Below, one piece after another: positions 56,159 through 64,000 of a stretch of DNA of 64,000 bases (positions within the stretch are counted from its first letter, which is position 1; each line of letters begins with the position of its first letter). This stretch comes from an uncultured Eubacteriales bacterium (lineage in GTDB: Bacteria; Bacillota; Clostridia; Oscillospirales; Oscillospiraceae). The notes under the pieces are model-generated. The model did no database searches and was not told the origin of the DNA. It worked only from the letters and a program-made list of their open reading frames with translations. The stretch lies in NCBI GenBank assembly GCA_900545925.1, contig URAZ01000010.1, forward strand, positions 21,486 through 85,485, given 5' to 3'. Position numbers and translations under genes: made by a program.

Positions 56159-57136
56159 ATGGCGAAAAACCGCATTCTCTACGGGCTGTTTCTGCTTGCG
56201 GCCGTTGTCTTTCACAGCTTTTATACTGGATGGTTTTCGTTTTTTTTGCTGATGTTTGCCTTGTTGCTGCCAGTTTTCTCACTGCTTATCAGCTTGCCAG
56301 CCATGCTTCACGCGACCTATGAAGTGGAACTTCCGGTTCGCTGCTTTTGCGGACAGACTGCGCAGTACCGGTTGACTGCCCAGCATGCAGCAAAACTTCC
56401 GGTATCTTGCTGCCGCTTCCTCCTGACGGTATCCGACGCCGTAGACGGTGAGGCATGCAAGCAGAAGCTGGAACTTGCCGGAACGCTCGGCTTTGTGCAG
56501 CGCGTTGATACGCGCCATGCAGGTGTACAAACCTTTCAGCTTGATAAAGGGCGCGTATGCGATGCACTGGGGTTGTTTAGCCTACCGTTGCACTTGCCGG
56601 CCGCTTGCGCTATCGCTGTCGAGCCGGAACCGCATGAGCCGGCCGAATTGCCGAACCTCAGTCATTTTCAATACCGTTCTTATCACCCAAAGCCCGGCGG
56701 TGGATTTTCTGAGATCCACGATCTGCGTGAATACCGTCCCGGCGACAGTCTGCATGAGATTCACTGGAAGCTGTCTGCCAAGTCGGACAAGCTGATCGTC
56801 CGCGAGGCGGAGGAGCCAGATCTGGGCCTGGTCGTGCTGAGTTTTGACTTTTCCGGCACCCGCGCACAGCTTGACAGCACACTGCGGCAGCTTTTGTGGC
56901 TGTCTGGTTGGCTGATTGACAGGGGGGTGCCCCATCAAATTGACTGGATCGAGCCGGATTCACTGGAGCCACAGACAAAGTCAGTCAAAACATTGGACGA
57001 TCTGAAATCGCTTTTGAATACGCTTTTACAGACCCATCTGACCGGTAATACACCTTCGCTTGCATCCAGAGCCTACCCGCATGCGGATTGGCGCTATCAT
57101 GTGCAGTCGGAGACACAGGAGGTGCAGCAGGCATGA
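56159..57136 (+). CDS. DUF58 domain protein
   Basis: A 325-residue protein with two N-terminal hydrophobic segments (about 5-45) and a C-terminal DUF58 domain marked by DLREYRPGDSLHEIHWKLSAK (about 190-210), the family signature. A von Willebrand A-like fold is expected. It lies 4 bases after the MoxR gene and overlaps the next start by four bases. Role unknown but linked to the MoxR chaperone and envelope proteins. Confidence 0.9.
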   Translation: MAKNRILYGLFLLAAVVFHSFYTGWFSFFLLMFALLLPVFSLLISLPAMLHATYEVELPVRCFCGQTAQYRLTAQHAAKLPVSCCRFLLTVSDAVDGEACKQKLELAGTLGFVQRVDTRHAGVQTFQLDKGRVCDALGLFSLPLHLPAACAIAVEPEPHEPAELPNLSHFQYRSYHPKPGGGFSEIHDLREYRPGDSLHEIHWKLSAKSDKLIVREAEEPDLGLVVLSFDFSGTRAQLDSTLRQLLWLSGWLIDRGVPHQIDWIEPDSLEPQTKSVKTLDDLKSLLNTLLQTHLTGNTPSLASRAYPHADWRYHVQSETQEVQQA

Positions 57137-59286
57137 AATCGTCAAGATACACGTTTTTTACGTCGCTGCTCTGCGCATCCGGCCTGTCTGGCGGTCTGTG
57201 TTTCTGCATTATAACATCTTTTTCCGTTCCGGCGGACAGACTTTTGCTGGCATGCGCATGCGTTCTTGCGGCGCTGTTCTTTTCCGCGCTACTTTTGCTG
57301 CCCAAAAGCTGGATCTGGCTGCTGGCCGTGGCTGCGCTTGCGGGCGGTGGACTTTATATGCTGCGCGCTCAGCTGATCGAGAGTGCTTCCGTGCTTGTCT
57401 CTGCCGTTACCCAGCAATATTCGGAGGCAATTCCGGGTATACAGGTGATCCAGTTGACAGACGCAGCCGACGCGGACGCAACACTGATTTTCATTCTGAT
57501 TGCGGCGCTCTATGCGCTTCTTTGCAGCTGGACAGTCATGCGCAGCGAAGGTCTTGTCTATCTGCTCGTTTTGACGGTGCCGGTTCTGGCACTGTGCCTG
57601 ATCATTTTGCAGACGCCTCCGGCGGCCTGGGCCATTTTGCTCGTTGTAGGCGTTCTTGCGCTGCTTCTTCTGACGCAGCTGCTCCGCGCGCGGCAGGCAG
57701 GCGAGGGGAACCGGCTGGCGCTGCTGCTGGCCGCGCCGCTGGCGCTTTTGATCGGCTTGATTGCTGTTCTGTTTCCGTCAGATACTTATGACCGCGCGGA
57801 ATGGTCCGATCATCTGCAGGAAACTATCTCCACGGCAGCTGACAGGCTGACGCTTTTCCGCCGCGACGCGCAGACCGGACAGGTGAAATTCACCTCGCCT
57901 ATCAGCCCCAGTACGCTCGGCAGCTATCTCTGGGATTCCAGCGTAACTGGCGTCAATCTCAACCGGGTCGGGCCGCAGCGCCAATTTGGCCGCTCTGTGA
58001 TGCGCGTAAAAGCAACGCTTGGATCCTCTTGGGCCGGTGCTTCATTCTACCTGCGCGGGGATTCCATGGCCGTTTATGAGGATAACCGTTGGAAACCGCT
58101 CCCGCAAAATGCATATCCTGATATGAAGAATATGCATAATCCGCTTTTGGCAGGAGAGGCTGTCGTCAGCTTTCAGCCAGAGGTAACGATCGAAACGGAT
58201 ATGAAGTCCGGGATCTATTATATCCCATACAACGCAACCGCGTTTCCGGAGGACGCGGAGCCGTTTTACGACGCCTACGTCAAAAACCCCTCGCAGCAGA
58301 CGAATTATACGGTTCCCTATGTTCTCTCGCGCAGCCCGTTGCAGAACAGCGCGTATGATGCATTCGTCCATGAGACCTACACACAAGTCCCGGATGAGAC
58401 GCGGCAGGCACTTTCCGACATCCTCTCGGAGCTGGTCGGGGAGGAGGACGCCGATCCGTATCAGTATATCCCGCGTGTTCTGGAGTATGTGTCGACCAGC
58501 GCCCGCTATGACCTCAATACGCCGGCTGTGCCGGACGGAGAAGATTTTGTGTCGTGGTTCCTGCACGACAGCGAAACCGGTTACTGTGTGCATTATGCGA
58601 CTGCGGCGACGATTTTGCTGCGATGTCTTGGCGTTCCGGCGCGTTATGTGACCGGCTATTACACAGATGTGTATGAAAACGAATGGACGACCGTGACCTC
58701 GGACGATGCGCATGCGTGGGTGGAGATCTATCTGAACGGGATCGGCTGGCTTCGGGATGATCCAACGCCTGCGGCAGACACCCCTGCGCAGACAGCACCG
58801 GAGGAACCCATTGCCGCTCCTATTGAGCCGGCAGACAACCAGCCGGAGGATACGCCGCCCGCAGGCGACGAACCGCCCGCTGTCCCGGATACCCCCGCAG
58901 AAAGTCAGGAAACACCGCAGGAAACGAACAAAAAGCCCGTCAGCATCCTGTGTTTTGTTTGGCCTGTTCTGGCATTGGCCGCCGCACTGTTTCTCTGGCG
59001 CGCACTACGGTTCAGCGTCCGAATGGCCGCAATAGGGAAGGGATCGTCCAACCGCCGGGCAGTCGCGCTCTATCATCACATCTGCTGGCTCGCCCGGCAG
59101 ACCAAAACAGAGGTTCCAAGCGATTTTCTGGAAATCGCTGAAAAGGCAAGATTCAGCCATCATAAGCTGAACAGGGAAGACCTGCTTCCGATGCAAGCGC
59201 ACGCGGAACAGCTGACAAAGCAGCTGCTCGCAGACAAGCGCTTCTGGAAACAGGTCCTGTATCGCGTGATTTATGCACTTGGATAA
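57133..59286 (+). CDS. Transglutaminase-like membrane protein
   Basis: A 717-residue protein. N-terminal block of about six hydrophobic segments (to about 230), an extracytoplasmic region with the transglutaminase core (SETGYCVHYATAA with catalytic Cys, about 480; SDDAHAWVEIYLNGIGWLRDDPTP with His and Asp), an acidic Pro-rich linker, one more hydrophobic segment and a cytoplasmic tail. It likely cleaves or crosslinks envelope proteins. ATGA overlap with the DUF58 gene shows coupling. Confidence 0.91.
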   Translation: MKSSRYTFFTSLLCASGLSGGLCFCIITSFSVPADRLLLACACVLAALFFSALLLLPKSWIWLLAVAALAGGGLYMLRAQLIESASVLVSAVTQQYSEAIPGIQVIQLTDAADADATLIFILIAALYALLCSWTVMRSEGLVYLLVLTVPVLALCLIILQTPPAAWAILLVVGVLALLLLTQLLRARQAGEGNRLALLLAAPLALLIGLIAVLFPSDTYDRAEWSDHLQETISTAADRLTLFRRDAQTGQVKFTSPISPSTLGSYLWDSSVTGVNLNRVGPQRQFGRSVMRVKATLGSSWAGASFYLRGDSMAVYEDNRWKPLPQNAYPDMKNMHNPLLAGEAVVSFQPEVTIETDMKSGIYYIPYNATAFPEDAEPFYDAYVKNPSQQTNYTVPYVLSRSPLQNSAYDAFVHETYTQVPDETRQALSDILSELVGEEDADPYQYIPRVLEYVSTSARYDLNTPAVPDGEDFVSWFLHDSETGYCVHYATAATILLRCLGVPARYVTGYYTDVYENEWTTVTSDDAHAWVEIYLNGIGWLRDDPTPAADTPAQTAPEEPIAAPIEPADNQPEDTPPAGDEPPAVPDTPAESQETPQETNKKPVSILCFVWPVLALAAALFLWRALRFSVRMAAIGKGSSNRRAVALYHHICWLARQTKTEVPSDFLEIAEKARFSHHKLNREDLLPMQAHAEQLTKQLLADKRFWKQVLYRVIYALG

Positions 59287-59319
59287 GCATTGAGAGGTTT
59301 CCTATGGAGTATAGCTGGT

Positions 59320-60534
59320 TCATGCGATTTTCTTCCGGCGAAGCTGGAACTCTGACGATGCAAGCCTCACGCCGGAATGTCGGATCTCATGCCATACCGT
59401 CTGCGTTTTGAAAAGCGCCAGCGTTTGCAGCGGCAGAAAGCACGCCATGAAAACAGGATAGAGCAGGATGCCGCCTGTCAGTCTGAAATCCAGCCGTTTT
59501 TCCAGCACCAGTGCCGCAGCAGCCACCGCGAGACTGCCAGCATAAGCGGAGAGCAGACTGACCGGCAGGCTTTGCAGGGATATGCTGCCCGCGAGGAACG
59601 CTGCCAGTGTAAAAAACGGGGTCAGCGCCTGCAGGAACGGAAACGCAAGCTGAAGCATACCGTCCAGCCGGTTCAGACTGGGTCGGCGCAGAAAATTCCG
59701 AAAAAGCTTTGGCAGCGTCAGGCGTGAAACCTGCATGATGCCGCTCATCCAGCGTCTGCGCTGCACGAGCGAGGCGCGCCATGTGACCGGCTCCTCGTCA
59801 TAGGTCACGGCGCTTTCGCAGTAGCCGATCCGGACGCCGTGCGTCAGACAGGCTGCATACAACTCAGCATCCTCCGCAAGCGTGCAGCAGGGGAATCCGC
59901 CCAACGCTTCCAGCAAATCGCGCCGAATGGCAAAGCCGGTTCCTATTACTCTGGCGGATAGTCCTAAAGCTTCTCTGGCACGGTTCAGAAAGTGATTTGC
60001 CGTACAGAAATAAATCTCATAGCAGGCGCTGATTCCGGCTTGCATACGGTTCTTTGCGAGAATCCGGCTTTTGACGATAGCGGAGCGTGACAGCGCTTGA
60101 TTCATTTCGGATAAAAACGCAGGATCAACCTCGTTGTCAGCGTCAAATACGCAAAATGCGTCATAATAACGAGAACCATGCAGAAGCGTGTTTGCAGCAT
60201 ACTGAAGCGCGGCACCCTTGGAGTGGATAGAGGTCGGCATTTCTAGAACCTTGCCTCCGGCGTGCCGCGCTGCATCCGCAGTGTGGTCTGTGCAGTTGTT
60301 CGGAAGCACCCAGATATCAAATAGTTCTGACGGATAGTTCTGTGCCAAAAGACTTTCAATCAGCCCTGCAATGCAGCTTTCTTCATTTCTGGCTGCGATC
60401 AACACTGCAAACCGCCTTTGCGTAGTGGAGGATTTTTGCATTTTGCGTTTACACAGGCTGAACAATGAAACAACCAGAAAGTAGAGGGAAAGCAGTTTTA
60501 GAATCAGAAAAAACGCATTGACTGCCGCGTTCAT
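59320..60534 (-). CDS. Family 2 glycosyltransferase, membrane bound
   Basis: A 404-residue GT2 with an N-terminal hydrophobic segment, a GT-A domain with AARNEESCIAGLIESLL, the metal motif DADNEV (about 135), EDAELYAACL and the processive-type QRRRWMSG (about 265), then several C-terminal membrane segments. It probably builds a surface glycan. AAAGGAG precedes 60534. Convergent with the transglutaminase gene, with no terminator seen between them. Confidence 0.9.
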   Translation of the reverse strand: MNAAVNAFFLILKLLSLYFLVVSLFSLCKRKMQKSSTTQRRFAVLIAARNEESCIAGLIESLLAQNYPSELFDIWVLPNNCTDHTADAARHAGGKVLEMPTSIHSKGAALQYAANTLLHGSRYYDAFCVFDADNEVDPAFLSEMNQALSRSAIVKSRILAKNRMQAGISACYEIYFCTANHFLNRAREALGLSARVIGTGFAIRRDLLEALGGFPCCTLAEDAELYAACLTHGVRIGYCESAVTYDEEPVTWRASLVQRRRWMSGIMQVSRLTLPKLFRNFLRRPSLNRLDGMLQLAFPFLQALTPFFTLAAFLAGSISLQSLPVSLLSAYAGSLAVAAAALVLEKRLDFRLTGGILLYPVFMACFLPLQTLALFKTQTVWHEIRHSGVRLASSEFQLRRKKIA

Positions 60535-60716
60535 AGAATATTTCTCCTTTGTGATTTCTACGCTCAAGTATATCACATCCGCGTTCAACTGAACGGAAGC
60601 ATCCGTTTAAGCATTGCTTAAGATTCTATGAAGGAACATGATTGCACCACCAGAAAGAAAAAAGGCCGACAAACCCAGCACGCGGCAGAAGAGAATGAGG
60701 TGCTGTTTGGGTCTGG

Positions 60717-60753
60717 TGAACGCAACAAAATAACAGAGGTTTTGTTGCGTTCA
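60717..60753. repeat. 14-bp perfect inverted repeat
   Basis: TGAACGCAACAAAA (60717-60730), loop TAACAGAGG, TTTTGTTGCGTTCA (60740-60753). Possible replication, packaging or boundary signal. Confidence 0.85.
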
Positions 60754-60770
60754 CGGATTTGAACTTTCAT

Positions 60771-60837
60771 ATTTGTTCGATTCAAGACTTTTTGACGATT
60801 CATCGTCAAAAAGTCTTTTTTTATTATACGAACAAAT
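60771..60837. repeat. Nested inverted repeats ahead of the 78-residue gene
   Basis: A 16-bp perfect stem AAGACTTTTTGACGAT / ATCGTCAAAAAGTCTT (60784-60817) with a 2-base loop and a following T-run, enclosed by ATTTGTTCG (60771-60779) and CGAACAAAT (60829-60837). It could act as terminator, origin or packaging structure. Confidence 0.8.
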
Positions 60838-60854
60838 TTCAGGAGGTTTCAAAA

Positions 60855-61091
60855 ATGAGAGTTCACGTACTTGGCAAGCAGTTTGTTTCTGGCAAGAGCA
60901 AGAAGACGGGAAAAGACTTTGCTGCGAATGTGGTCGATGTGTGCTTCCAGCGCAACGGCGTGGAAGGCTACGCGACTGACCGCATCTGGCTTGACCCGAA
61001 GGAATATCCGCTCGACAGCATTGTTCTCGATAAGGACTATAACGTCGATTATGACTTCCGCGGTTATATCCTCGGCTTCACGAAAATGTAA
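60855..61091 (+). CDS. Small beta-rich protein, candidate ssDNA-binding protein
   Basis: A 78-residue protein starting MRVHVLGKQFVSGKSKKTGKDF. It is predicted from composition to be beta-rich, with Lys and aromatic residues (YATDRIWLDPKEYPL; YDFRGYILGFTKM). Its size and position just ahead of a Rep gene recall the ssDNA-binding proteins of filamentous phages, but no family motif is certain. CAGGAGG precedes the ATG. Followed by a GC hairpin and the origin stem-loop. Confidence 0.75.
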   Translation: MRVHVLGKQFVSGKSKKTGKDFAANVVDVCFQRNGVEGYATDRIWLDPKEYPLDSIVLDKDYNVDYDFRGYILGFTKM

Positions 61092-61098
61092 CCGTCCA

Positions 61099-61121
61099 GC
61101 GGGGGCGCAAAGCGCCCCCGC
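61099..61121 (+). other. GC-rich hairpin beside the origin
   Basis: GCGGGGGCGC-AAA-GCGCCCCCGC, perfect 10-bp stem, ending at the base before the origin stem begins. No T-run. Confidence 0.85.
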
Positions 61122-61155
61122 AAGTGTCCAAGGCTAGTATTACCCTTGGACACTT
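61122..61155 (+). other. CRESS-type rolling-circle origin stem-loop
   Basis: A perfect 12-bp stem AAGTGTCCAAGG (61122-61133) / CCTTGGACACTT (61144-61155) presents a 10-base loop with TAGTATTAC at 61135-61143. This is the nonanucleotide form (NANTATTAC) of circovirus, nanovirus and geminivirus origins. By analogy Rep would nick between 61141 and 61142. It is on the Rep coding strand, 104 bases before the Rep start. Confidence 0.9.
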
Positions 61156-61163
61156 CTGTATCA

Positions 61164-61257
61164 TGTAACATTTGCTTAAAAACCTTGTGTTTTCAATGCT
61201 TCCAAGGTTTCCAGCACTTTGTAACATGCTGTAACATCAGCAGGGGAGAATGTAACA
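61164..61257 (+). repeat. Four TGTAACA direct repeats (candidate iterons)
   Basis: TGTAACA occurs at 61164-61170, 61220-61226, 61230-61236 and 61251-61257, between the origin loop and the Rep start. Short iterons next to the origin are Rep-binding sites in CRESS viruses; one copy covers the Rep ribosome-site spacer. Confidence 0.75.
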
Positions 61258-61258
61258 A

Positions 61259-62263
61259 ATGGCTGAAAACAATACGCAGAGCCGGAAATGGCTCTTGACG
61301 ATCAATAACCCTTCTGAACATGGCCTGAATCATGCTGCTATCTGTGAGATTTTGGAGATGTTCAAGAAGCTTGATTACTGGTGTATGTGCGACGAAGAAG
61401 GGGACGAGTGCTCGACGCTCCATACACATATCTTCATCTTCCGTCAGAACCCGATACGATTTTCTGCAATCAAGAATAAATTTCCAACTGCCCACATTGA
61501 CCAGTGCAGGGGGCTGAGTTCTGAGAACCGCGCCTATGTATTGAAGGATGGTGAGAAATACAACAAGTCGGAGGATGGACATTACAACTACACGGATTCA
61601 ACCGGAAAGACACATCAGGGTACGAATTACAGTAACACGTTTGAGGAATTTGGAGAAATGCCGGAAGAGCGGCAGGGCGAAAGAACAGATATGAGTAAGC
61701 TATATGATTTGGTAAAAGACGGTCTTTCTGATTTTGAAATCATCGACAGTAACCCGCGCTACATTCAGCAGCTGGATAAAATTGAAAATGTACGTCAGAT
61801 TCTGCGGTGTGAACAGTTTAAGAACTGCTTTCGTGAACTCGACGTTTCCTATATTACCGGTGAGACCGGCGCTGGCAAGACACGTTCCGTCATGGAGAAG
61901 TACGGCTATCAGAATGTGTACCGTGTCACGGATTATGATCATCCGTTTGATAGCTACAAGGGGCAGGACGTTATTGTTTTTGAGGAATTCCGCAGCAGCC
62001 TGAAAATTCAGGATATGCTGAATTACCTCGACGGCTATCCGTGTGAATTGCCGTGCCGCTACAATAACAAGCTGGCCTGCTTCACAAAAGTTTACATAAT
62101 TACGAACATTCCATTTAATCAGCAGTACATAAACATTCAGGCAGAAAGCAAAGAGACATGGAAAGCGTTCTGCCGCCGTATTCATCATTTCTTCACCTGT
62201 ACAAAAGCCCTTGGTATGCAGGAAGAAACGGAATGGGTTCAAATGACCTGCTTTGAAAAATAA
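61259..62263 (+). CDS. rep: CRESS-DNA-type replication initiator (HUH endonuclease + SF3 helicase)
   Basis: A 334-residue Rep. Endonuclease motifs: I, KWLLTINNP (10-18); II, LHTHIFIF with metal-binding H55 and H57; III, AYVLKDGE with catalytic Tyr93 and Lys96. Helicase motifs: Walker A GETGAGKT (201-208), Walker B DVIVFEEF (237-244), motif C KVYIITNIP with Asn284, then CRRIHHFF as a possible Arg finger. Length and order match circovirus and pCRESS plasmid Reps. It should nick and ligate the origin loop upstream and unwind the replicon. CAGGGGAG precedes the ATG. Confidence 0.94.
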   Translation: MAENNTQSRKWLLTINNPSEHGLNHAAICEILEMFKKLDYWCMCDEEGDECSTLHTHIFIFRQNPIRFSAIKNKFPTAHIDQCRGLSSENRAYVLKDGEKYNKSEDGHYNYTDSTGKTHQGTNYSNTFEEFGEMPEERQGERTDMSKLYDLVKDGLSDFEIIDSNPRYIQQLDKIENVRQILRCEQFKNCFRELDVSYITGETGAGKTRSVMEKYGYQNVYRVTDYDHPFDSYKGQDVIVFEEFRSSLKIQDMLNYLDGYPCELPCRYNNKLACFTKVYIITNIPFNQQYINIQAESKETWKAFCRRIHHFFTCTKALGMQEETEWVQMTCFEK

Positions 62264-62284
62264 CATTCAAAAGGGGAGTATAGA

Positions 62285-64000
62285 ATGAAAAGATTTCTTG
62301 CGCTTTTTCTGGTCTGCTGCCTGATCGTGTCGGCGCTCTCTGTTCCGGCCTTCGCTGCTGATTCTATTGTTGGTAGGAAGTGGTCATGCAGTACCACGGG
62401 CAAGACTATCACAGTTGGTTCTAGCGATAGTCTGTCATATGTTTTCGATGCGTCTTTGGGCATGAACGGGTTTGGTTCTAGCCCTATCGAAAATATTTAT
62501 AGTTCATTTCCGGGATGGTCAGGTATAAAGCGCAGTACTTCATCTTTATATACGCTTCCTGCTGGTTCTACGATTTCATATTCTGTTACAATTTCTGTTT
62601 CCGGTTTTAGTGGTTTTGGCTCGTCTGACCTTAAACCACTTGGCCGTATAAGTGTTTGCTCTGTAACTGATAGCGGCGGATGGCAAAGTTCCGTTGCCTC
62701 CAGTTCTTCTATAACGCCTGTTATTTCTAGTGGCGCGTATTTATATTCTTTCTCCGGTACGGTTACTTTGAAAGACTATGTTAAGACTTATGCTGCGTCT
62801 TTATTTTTTGTATTTAATCTTACTGGCCGCACAAATAACCCGATTAACGGAAAAAGGCTCACTTGTACTGTCAGCAGTTCTGATATTTTTGTTAAGTATC
62901 TCGCTGGTGCTTCTTCCGCCTCAGAAGACCAGATTAACAGCACCGTCAATAATATCTACAACACAGTTATCAATAACAACACCGAAGTCATTGCGCAAAT
63001 CACGAATGTTATCGGCGTATTGAATAATTTATTTCAAAACACCGTTCAAATCAACACCTATCTTGAATCCCTTGTCGGTGAGATCAATGCCATGGGCAGC
63101 GACTTAGACAGTGTTCTTTCCTATTTGCAGCAGATCGTTACAACACTCAACTATCTGCCCCGAATATATGACAAGCTTGATTCCATCGGCCTGAGTTCTG
63201 AAACCATACAAGCCCTAATTGACGGTATTAGTTCTTCAATTTCTCCCGCTGCGGCTGACCTCTCGAATGTCGAAAAATACCTGTCCAACATACTGAATCA
63301 AATCAACCATATTTCAGATGTTGTCGACGCAATCAGTAAAAAGCTCGACATTTCAAACGGCTGGTTTGAGCAGTTCGCCGGGCATCTGGTGAAGATCAAT
63401 ACAGACGTTGGCCTTTGCTCCTCATATTTGCAGGGTATTTACAACACGCTTTCCAACTTCGTTCTTGATGATACCGGCGCTATGCGTCAATATCTGGAAG
63501 AAAGCAACACTAATATTCTGAGAATTTTAGAGGAGATTCGAGCACTTCATGATTCTCTTGGTGATGAAGCCGGTGCGCAGCTTGATGAAATCATTAAAAA
63601 CCTTGTTTCCCAAGGAACATCTATCGACGGTATCAAATCATTTGTTTCTACAATTAAACAGAATACAACGGAATCTGGGAAGCTGCTCGGTGATATTTTG
63701 GAAGAACTCAAAAAAGTTGAGGCTGAAAACGCTGAAACGAAGGACCGTTTGAAGGGGATTCAGGACGCTATTGACGGTTTTGAAATTAACGTGTCAAATG
63801 CTGCTGACAAGGTTTTAACGGGTGGTGATCAGAAGGGCTTGGGCGCTCTTGTCTCGAAGCTGATTAACCATCTTCTGTCAATCGTGGATTTTGTAACAGA
63901 TCTGTTCGGCGGTATCTTCACTTCCATTCCGTCTACGATTTCCGCTTATAACGATTGCAATACCTTTTGGGGTGACCAGAAAACCTATATCTACACGCCC
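62285..64000 (+). CDS. Secreted coiled-coil-rich protein of the mobile element (partial)
   Basis: An open frame of 572 codons with no stop before the window edge. It starts 21 bases after rep, with AAAGGGGAG upstream. Signal peptide MKRFLALFLVCCLIVSAL...AFAA (cut about residue 25). Residues 26-205 are Ser/Thr/Gly-rich and probably beta-rich; about 215-500 is Asn/Ser/Leu-rich with long helical, coiled-coil-like stretches (INSTVNNIYNTVINNNTEVI; LSNVEKYLSNILNQINHIS). Codons are more AT-rich than in the chromosomal genes. Candidate virion attachment (pIII-like) or surface protein; no named family recognised. Confidence 0.8.
   Translation, partial: MKRFLALFLVCCLIVSALSVPAFAADSIVGRKWSCSTTGKTITVGSSDSLSYVFDASLGMNGFGSSPIENIYSSFPGWSGIKRSTSSLYTLPAGSTISYSVTISVSGFSGFGSSDLKPLGRISVCSVTDSGGWQSSVASSSSITPVISSGAYLYSFSGTVTLKDYVKTYAASLFFVFNLTGRTNNPINGKRLTCTVSSSDIFVKYLAGASSASEDQINSTVNNIYNTVINNNTEVIAQITNVIGVLNNLFQNTVQINTYLESLVGEINAMGSDLDSVLSYLQQIVTTLNYLPRIYDKLDSIGLSSETIQALIDGISSSISPAAADLSNVEKYLSNILNQINHISDVVDAISKKLDISNGWFEQFAGHLVKINTDVGLCSSYLQGIYNTLSNFVLDDTGAMRQYLEESNTNILRILEEIRALHDSLGDEAGAQLDEIIKNLVSQGTSIDGIKSFVSTIKQNTTESGKLLGDILEELKKVEAENAETKDRLKGIQDAIDGFEINVSNAADKVLTGGDQKGLGALVSKLINHLLSIVDFVTDLFGGIFTSIPSTISAYNDCNTFWGDQKTYIYTP

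Larger units (their letters stand above)
60535..60854. other. Inverted-repeat gap at the edge of the mobile element
   Basis: A 320-base non-coding stretch. It holds a 14-bp perfect inverted repeat (60717-60753) and nested hairpins (60771-60837), listed below. The first 160 bases show nothing clear except a GC-rich stem with a T-run on the minus strand (about 60655-60690). Confidence 0.55.
60700..64000 (+). mobile_element. Probable single-stranded-DNA replicon with CRESS-type Rep
   Basis: From about 60700 the content changes: dense inverted repeats, a small protein, a CRESS-like origin, a CRESS-like Rep and a lower-GC secreted-protein gene. The left boundary is uncertain; the right end is beyond the window. 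No integrase or target duplication was found in the visible part. Confidence 0.8.

Noticed and set aside
60750..60775. Possible tRNA 3' end on the minus strand (TTCAAATCC), as an integration site
   Set aside because: The matching T-stem and acceptor stem do not pair, and the rest of a tRNA would overlap the hairpins. At most a decayed fragment.

Overview
The window looks like chromosome from a Gram-positive, anaerobic, gut-type Clostridia, probably of the Oscillospirales/Ruminococcaceae kind. This rests on moderately high GC, strong AGGAGG-type ribosome sites, frequent TTG starts, a T-box leader, the clostridial glgC/glgD pair, SLH surface anchoring, ferredoxin-dependent indolepyruvate oxidoreductase and several ROK/GH3/ABC sugar genes. 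The species assignment is an inference.

Layout. (1) 2-6162, minus strand: an operon behind a T-box leader (best-read specifier UAC, Tyr) encodes an acyl-CoA ligase, IorA, IorB, a PaaK-type aryl-CoA ligase and an ACT-domain protein. This is an aromatic keto-acid/aryl-acetate module. (2) 6231-16407, plus strand: a full glycogen operon, glgB-glgC-glgD-glgA-glgP, plus a GH13 amylase-type enzyme. (3) 16432-36028: a glycoside-use locus. A ROK regulator, GH3, two MDR dehydrogenases and a MATE transporter run leftward. GH3, a sugar-type ABC transporter, a Gfo/Idh dehydrogenase, an AEC carrier and a third GH3 run rightward. (4) 36144-47061: a degenerate HPr-like protein, a cupin, a 2241-residue SLH-anchored surface protein with Cys-rich tandem repeats, and a DUF4358-like lipoprotein/MBOAT/DHHW set likely to O-acylate a surface polymer. 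(5) 47282-60534: housekeeping genes asd-dapA, queA-tgt, yajC with a small membrane protein, a Xer recombinase, pfkA, a MoxR/DUF58/transglutaminase operon and a glycosyltransferase.

(6) About 60700 to the right edge is foreign and is the most interesting part. It carries a 78-residue protein, then a perfect 12-bp stem-loop whose loop contains TAGTATTAC, then four TGTAACA repeats, then a 334-residue Rep with HUH endonuclease and superfamily 3 helicase motifs. That is the origin and initiator layout of eukaryotic CRESS-DNA viruses (circo-, nano- and geminiviruses), here next to ordinary clostridial genes. A secreted, coiled-coil-rich protein (at least 572 residues, open at the window edge) follows Rep directly. 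This may be an integrated single-stranded-DNA replicon that encodes a virion or surface component, possibly a filamentous-phage-like element using a CRESS-type Rep. That last step is inference, because the rest of the element lies beyond position 64000.
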